From: an uncultured Propionibacteriaceae bacterium
GTDB taxonomy: Bacteria; Actinomycetota; Actinomycetes; Propionibacteriales; Propionibacteriaceae
Length of the DNA stretch: 7,078 bases
Direction of reading: 5' to 3'
NCBI GenBank assembly: GCA_936941515.1
Contig: CAKZJI010000277.1
Coordinates: forward strand, 1 to 7,078
Both the position numbers and the translations under genes were made by a program. The notes under the pieces were generated by a model. That model searched no databases. It was not told the DNA's origin and saw only the letters and a program-made list of their open reading frames with translations. Below, in pieces: positions 6,261 through 7,078 of the stretch; the first letter of the stretch is position 1; every line of letters begins with the position of its first letter.

Positions 6261-7078
6261 TCAGGATGCCTTCTTGAGGTGTGCGACGATGCCGTCGATG
6301 TCCTCTTCCAGTCGGTGCGGGCGCACGAAATGCCCACCGGGCTCCTCGTAGCGCGTGTGCGGGATGCCCGCCTTGTTCAGCAGGTCGCTGAACTCACGCT
6401 GGCCGTCGAGTACGTGCTGTTCCTGGATGTTGTCGGCAAGCTTGTTTGGAGGTGTGATCTTGCCGTCGAACAAAATGCTGCGGTCGGTTCCCGCCACCAG
6501 GAAGATCCGTTTGTCGCGGAAGCTTTCGATCTGCTCCACCGCGTTGTCGGCGCTCACTAGATCTTCTCGCCAGGGGACACCGTAGACCGGGCGTCCGAAT
6601 TCGAGGATGCCGGTCGCGTTGATGTAGTGGCCCACCGCGCCTTGGTCGCGACGCAGGCTGGCGGGGCCGGAATGGGCACTCACCGAGGCGAAATGGCCGT
6701 AGTACTTGGCCGTGTACTTCAGGGCTCCGAAGCCGCCCATGGAGAAGCCCGAGACTGCACGCCCAGCGTATTCCGCGTGCGTGCGGAAGGTGGCATCCAC
6801 CCACGGGATCAGCTCATTCATGTGGAAGGTCTCCCAGTGGCGTCGCCCGACGGTGATGCTGGTGCTGGAGGGGTTGCTGTACCAGCTGACCGCACCTCCC
6901 TCAGGCATGACGACGATGATCTCCTTTCCGGCTGTGAGCTCCTCAATGTTCAGATTCCTGAACTGCAGGTAGTTGCCACCACCCCCGTGGAGCAGGTAGA
7001 GCACCGGGTAACGCTTTCCGCTGGTGTGGTATCCGTCGGGCAGCAGCACGGTGGCCCGAGCAGGGGCGAGAAGGGGAA
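6261..7078 (-). CDS. Putative esterase, alpha/beta-hydrolase of the esterase D / antigen 85 type; 5' end beyond window
   Basis: The frame is open to the right edge and stops at TGA (6261-6263). A GTG at 7047-7049 could be read as a start, but the residues before it (APARAT) continue naturally into VLLPDGYHTSGKRYPVLYLL, the normal interior N-terminal region of this family, so the gene is cut by the window. Numbering from that GTG, the oxyanion region is LLHGGGGNY (19-27), the nucleophile elbow is GFSMGG with S103, a likely acid is D189 in VAGTDRS, and the catalytic histidine is probably H240 in PGGHFVRPH. This is a complete Ser-Asp-His set. The PF00756 family includes S-formylglutathione hydrolases, carbohydrate esterases and mycolyltransferases; which applies is unknown. 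A signal peptide cannot be judged because the N-terminus is missing. It converges on the permease gene and shares its hairpin. Confidence 0.92.
   Translation of the reverse strand, partial: PLLAPARATVLLPDGYHTSGKRYPVLYLLHGGGGNYLQFRNLNIEELTAGKEIIVVMPEGGAVSWYSNPSSTSITVGRRHWETFHMNELIPWVDATFRTHAEYAGRAVSGFSMGGFGALKYTAKYYGHFASVSAHSGPASLRRDQGAVGHYINATGILEFGRPVYGVPWREDLVSADNAVEQIESFRDKRIFLVAGTDRSILFDGKITPPNKLADNIQEQHVLDGQREFSDLLNKAGIPHTRYEEPGGHFVRPHRLEEDIDGIVAHLKKAS

Noticed and set aside
6106..6351. Small plus-strand frame of 81 codons across the intergenic region
   Set aside because: It runs through the hairpin and into the antisense strand of the esterase gene, has no good ribosome binding site, and its product has no recognisable features.
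7047..7049. GTG (minus strand) as the true start of the esterase
   Set aside because: The frame stays open to the window edge and the preceding residues fit the interior of the family's N-terminal strand, so the gene most likely begins outside the window.
1..7078. CRISPR array, tRNA, rRNA, insertion sequence or prophage signs
   Set aside because: No spaced direct repeats, cloverleaf sequence, transposase or integrase motifs were seen on either strand.

Overview
The window is GC-rich (roughly two-thirds G+C over most of its length) and gene-dense. Genes overlap or lie close together, and GTG is used as a start. Together with the protein families present, this points to a high-GC actinobacterium. 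Tight pairing of a beta-phosphoglucomutase-like HAD gene with a GH65 gene is common in Actinobacteria. I cannot fix the genus from the sequence; a Propionibacteriaceae-type organism is only a guess.

Layout. (1) Positions 1-444 hold the 3' end of an open frame that runs in from the left edge. Its last ~95 codons are the C-terminal half of a beta-phosphoglucomutase-type HAD protein. Its first ~55 codons instead read like an internal piece of a DnaE2-type DNA polymerase III alpha subunit and are clearly richer in G+C. This looks like a chimeric join, either a misassembly or a real recombination. (2) Positions 444-2936 encode a full-length GH65 disaccharide phosphorylase/hydrolase, with its start overlapping the stop of the HAD frame. 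(3) Positions 2960-4261 encode a protein I do not recognise, starting at GTG behind a good ribosome binding site 23 bases after the GH65 stop. (4) Positions 4328-5104 and 5101-6087 are a translationally coupled pair: a TIGR03943/YcgQ-like membrane-anchored protein and a UPF0718/YcgR-like permease. (5) Positions 6088-6260 are intergenic and hold a strong hairpin between convergent genes. (6) Positions 6261-7078, minus strand, are an alpha/beta-hydrolase esterase of the esterase D/antigen 85 type, cut at its 5' end by the window edge.

How the genes work together. The HAD and GH65 genes form a classic module for intracellular alpha-glucobiose use: GH65 phosphorolysis would give beta-glucose 1-phosphate and glucose, and an intact mutase would turn the former into glucose 6-phosphate. 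As it stands in this window the HAD frame has lost its catalytic N-terminal half. The unknown gene at 2960 probably shares the GH65 transcript. The TIGR03943/permease pair is a separate, probably metal-related, membrane system that may have its own promoter near 4273. The esterase is transcribed towards it and is functionally unrelated as far as can be seen.
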